In this document: piece after piece, positions 5,787 through 5,914 of the stretch | Position numbering within the stretch: position 1 is the stretch's first letter | Layout: every line of letters starts with the position of its first letter | DNA from: Bacillota bacterium | GTDB taxonomy: Bacteria > Bacillota_A > Clostridia > Peptostreptococcales > Anaerovoracaceae | Length of the DNA: 5,914 nucleotides | Assembly: GCA_017438085.1 (NCBI GenBank) | Contig: JAFRWH010000287.1 | Location: 1-5,914 of the forward strand | Direction: 5' to 3' | Position numbers and translations under genes: made by a program | Notes under the pieces: model-generated | The model's input: only the letters and a program-made list of their open reading frames with translations | The model's database searches: none | Told to the model about the DNA's origin: nothing

Positions 5787-5914
5787 TGAACTCGGCCTCC
5801 TCTCTCAGCATTCTTTCTATTCTCTTCTGCAGTCCTTCAGGTACGGGTACCTTGGGAGCCAGGGGGTGCAGCAGCCAGGTGGCGGCATAGTGGGTATCGC
5901 TCACCTTGAAGAAA
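5767..5914 (-). CDS. C-terminal end of a first oligopeptide/dipeptide ABC transporter ATPase (OppD/DppD type)
   Basis: Only the last 49 codons are in the window; the 5' part lies beyond the right edge. The readable tail begins FFKVSDTHYAATWLLHP and continues through PKVPVPEGLQKRIERML to a TAG at 5767-5769. I recognise the SDTHYAATWLLHP-type ending from the OppD/DppD-like ATPases of Firmicutes; no ABC motifs remain in the visible portion. The position directly before an OppF/DppF gene, with a 20-base overlap in another frame, is the usual order for the two ATPase subunits of a peptide importer. The ribosome binding site of the next gene (5796-5801) sits inside this reading frame. Confidence 0.72.
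   Translation of the reverse strand, partial: FFKVSDTHYAATWLLHPLAPKVPVPEGLQKRIERMLREEAEFNAKAGQ

Noticed and set aside
4884..5789. 301-codon open frame on the plus strand
   Set aside because: It is an exact antisense shadow of the ABC ATPase gene with all its motifs, and no independent support is visible.
1..5914. CRISPR arrays, tRNA or rRNA genes, insertion sequences and direct repeats
   Set aside because: No repeated spacer pattern, no RNA gene and no transposase or terminal repeat is apparent. Almost all of the window is accounted for by coding sequence.

Overview
The window looks like a chromosomal segment of an anaerobic Firmicute (Bacillota, Clostridia-like). The reasons are strong AGGAGG-type ribosome binding sites before nearly every gene, moderate base composition (about half GC by eye), a Firmicute-style OppF/DppF ATPase tail, a CoA-disulfide-reductase-like flavoprotein, and small cytoplasmic C39-like proteins of a kind I associate with clostridia. 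The genus cannot be named from this sequence. All genes I support lie on the minus strand, so the biological order runs from high to low coordinates. The long open frames on the plus strand are antisense shadows.

Unit 1 (5914 down to 2546) is tightly packed. It starts with the C-terminal end of a first oligopeptide/dipeptide ABC transporter ATPase (5767-5914, running off the window). A complete second ATPase of the OppF/DppF type follows (4827-5786, 20-base overlap). Next come two full-length paralogous amidohydrolase-fold proteins of the imidazolonepropionase-related group (3673-4827 and 2546-3673). Each of the last two gene junctions is a one-base stop/start overlap (TGATG, TAATG). The unit closes with a strong Rho-independent terminator at 2494-2533. 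The context suggests peptide (or peptide-like) uptake followed by intracellular hydrolysis, but the substrate is not visible.

Unit 2 (about 2503 down to below 1) begins after the terminator, in a short AT-rich gap with a weak candidate promoter. It encodes two adjacent paralogous C39-like (papain-fold) predicted cysteine peptidases (1828-2430 and 1207-1812). These are followed by an FAD/NAD(P)H-dependent disulfide-reductase-family enzyme related to CoA-disulfide reductase (1-1178), whose C-terminus lies outside the window.

The most notable observation is that the two amidohydrolases are not equivalent. The upstream protein keeps the whole set of metal-binding residues. The downstream protein has replaced every one of the six aligned ligand positions while keeping the rest of the fold, which makes it a likely pseudoenzyme made in a translationally coupled pair with its active paralogue. 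The second is the tandem of orphan cytoplasmic C39-like peptidases with five shared cysteines, in an apparent operon with a thiol/disulfide flavoenzyme.
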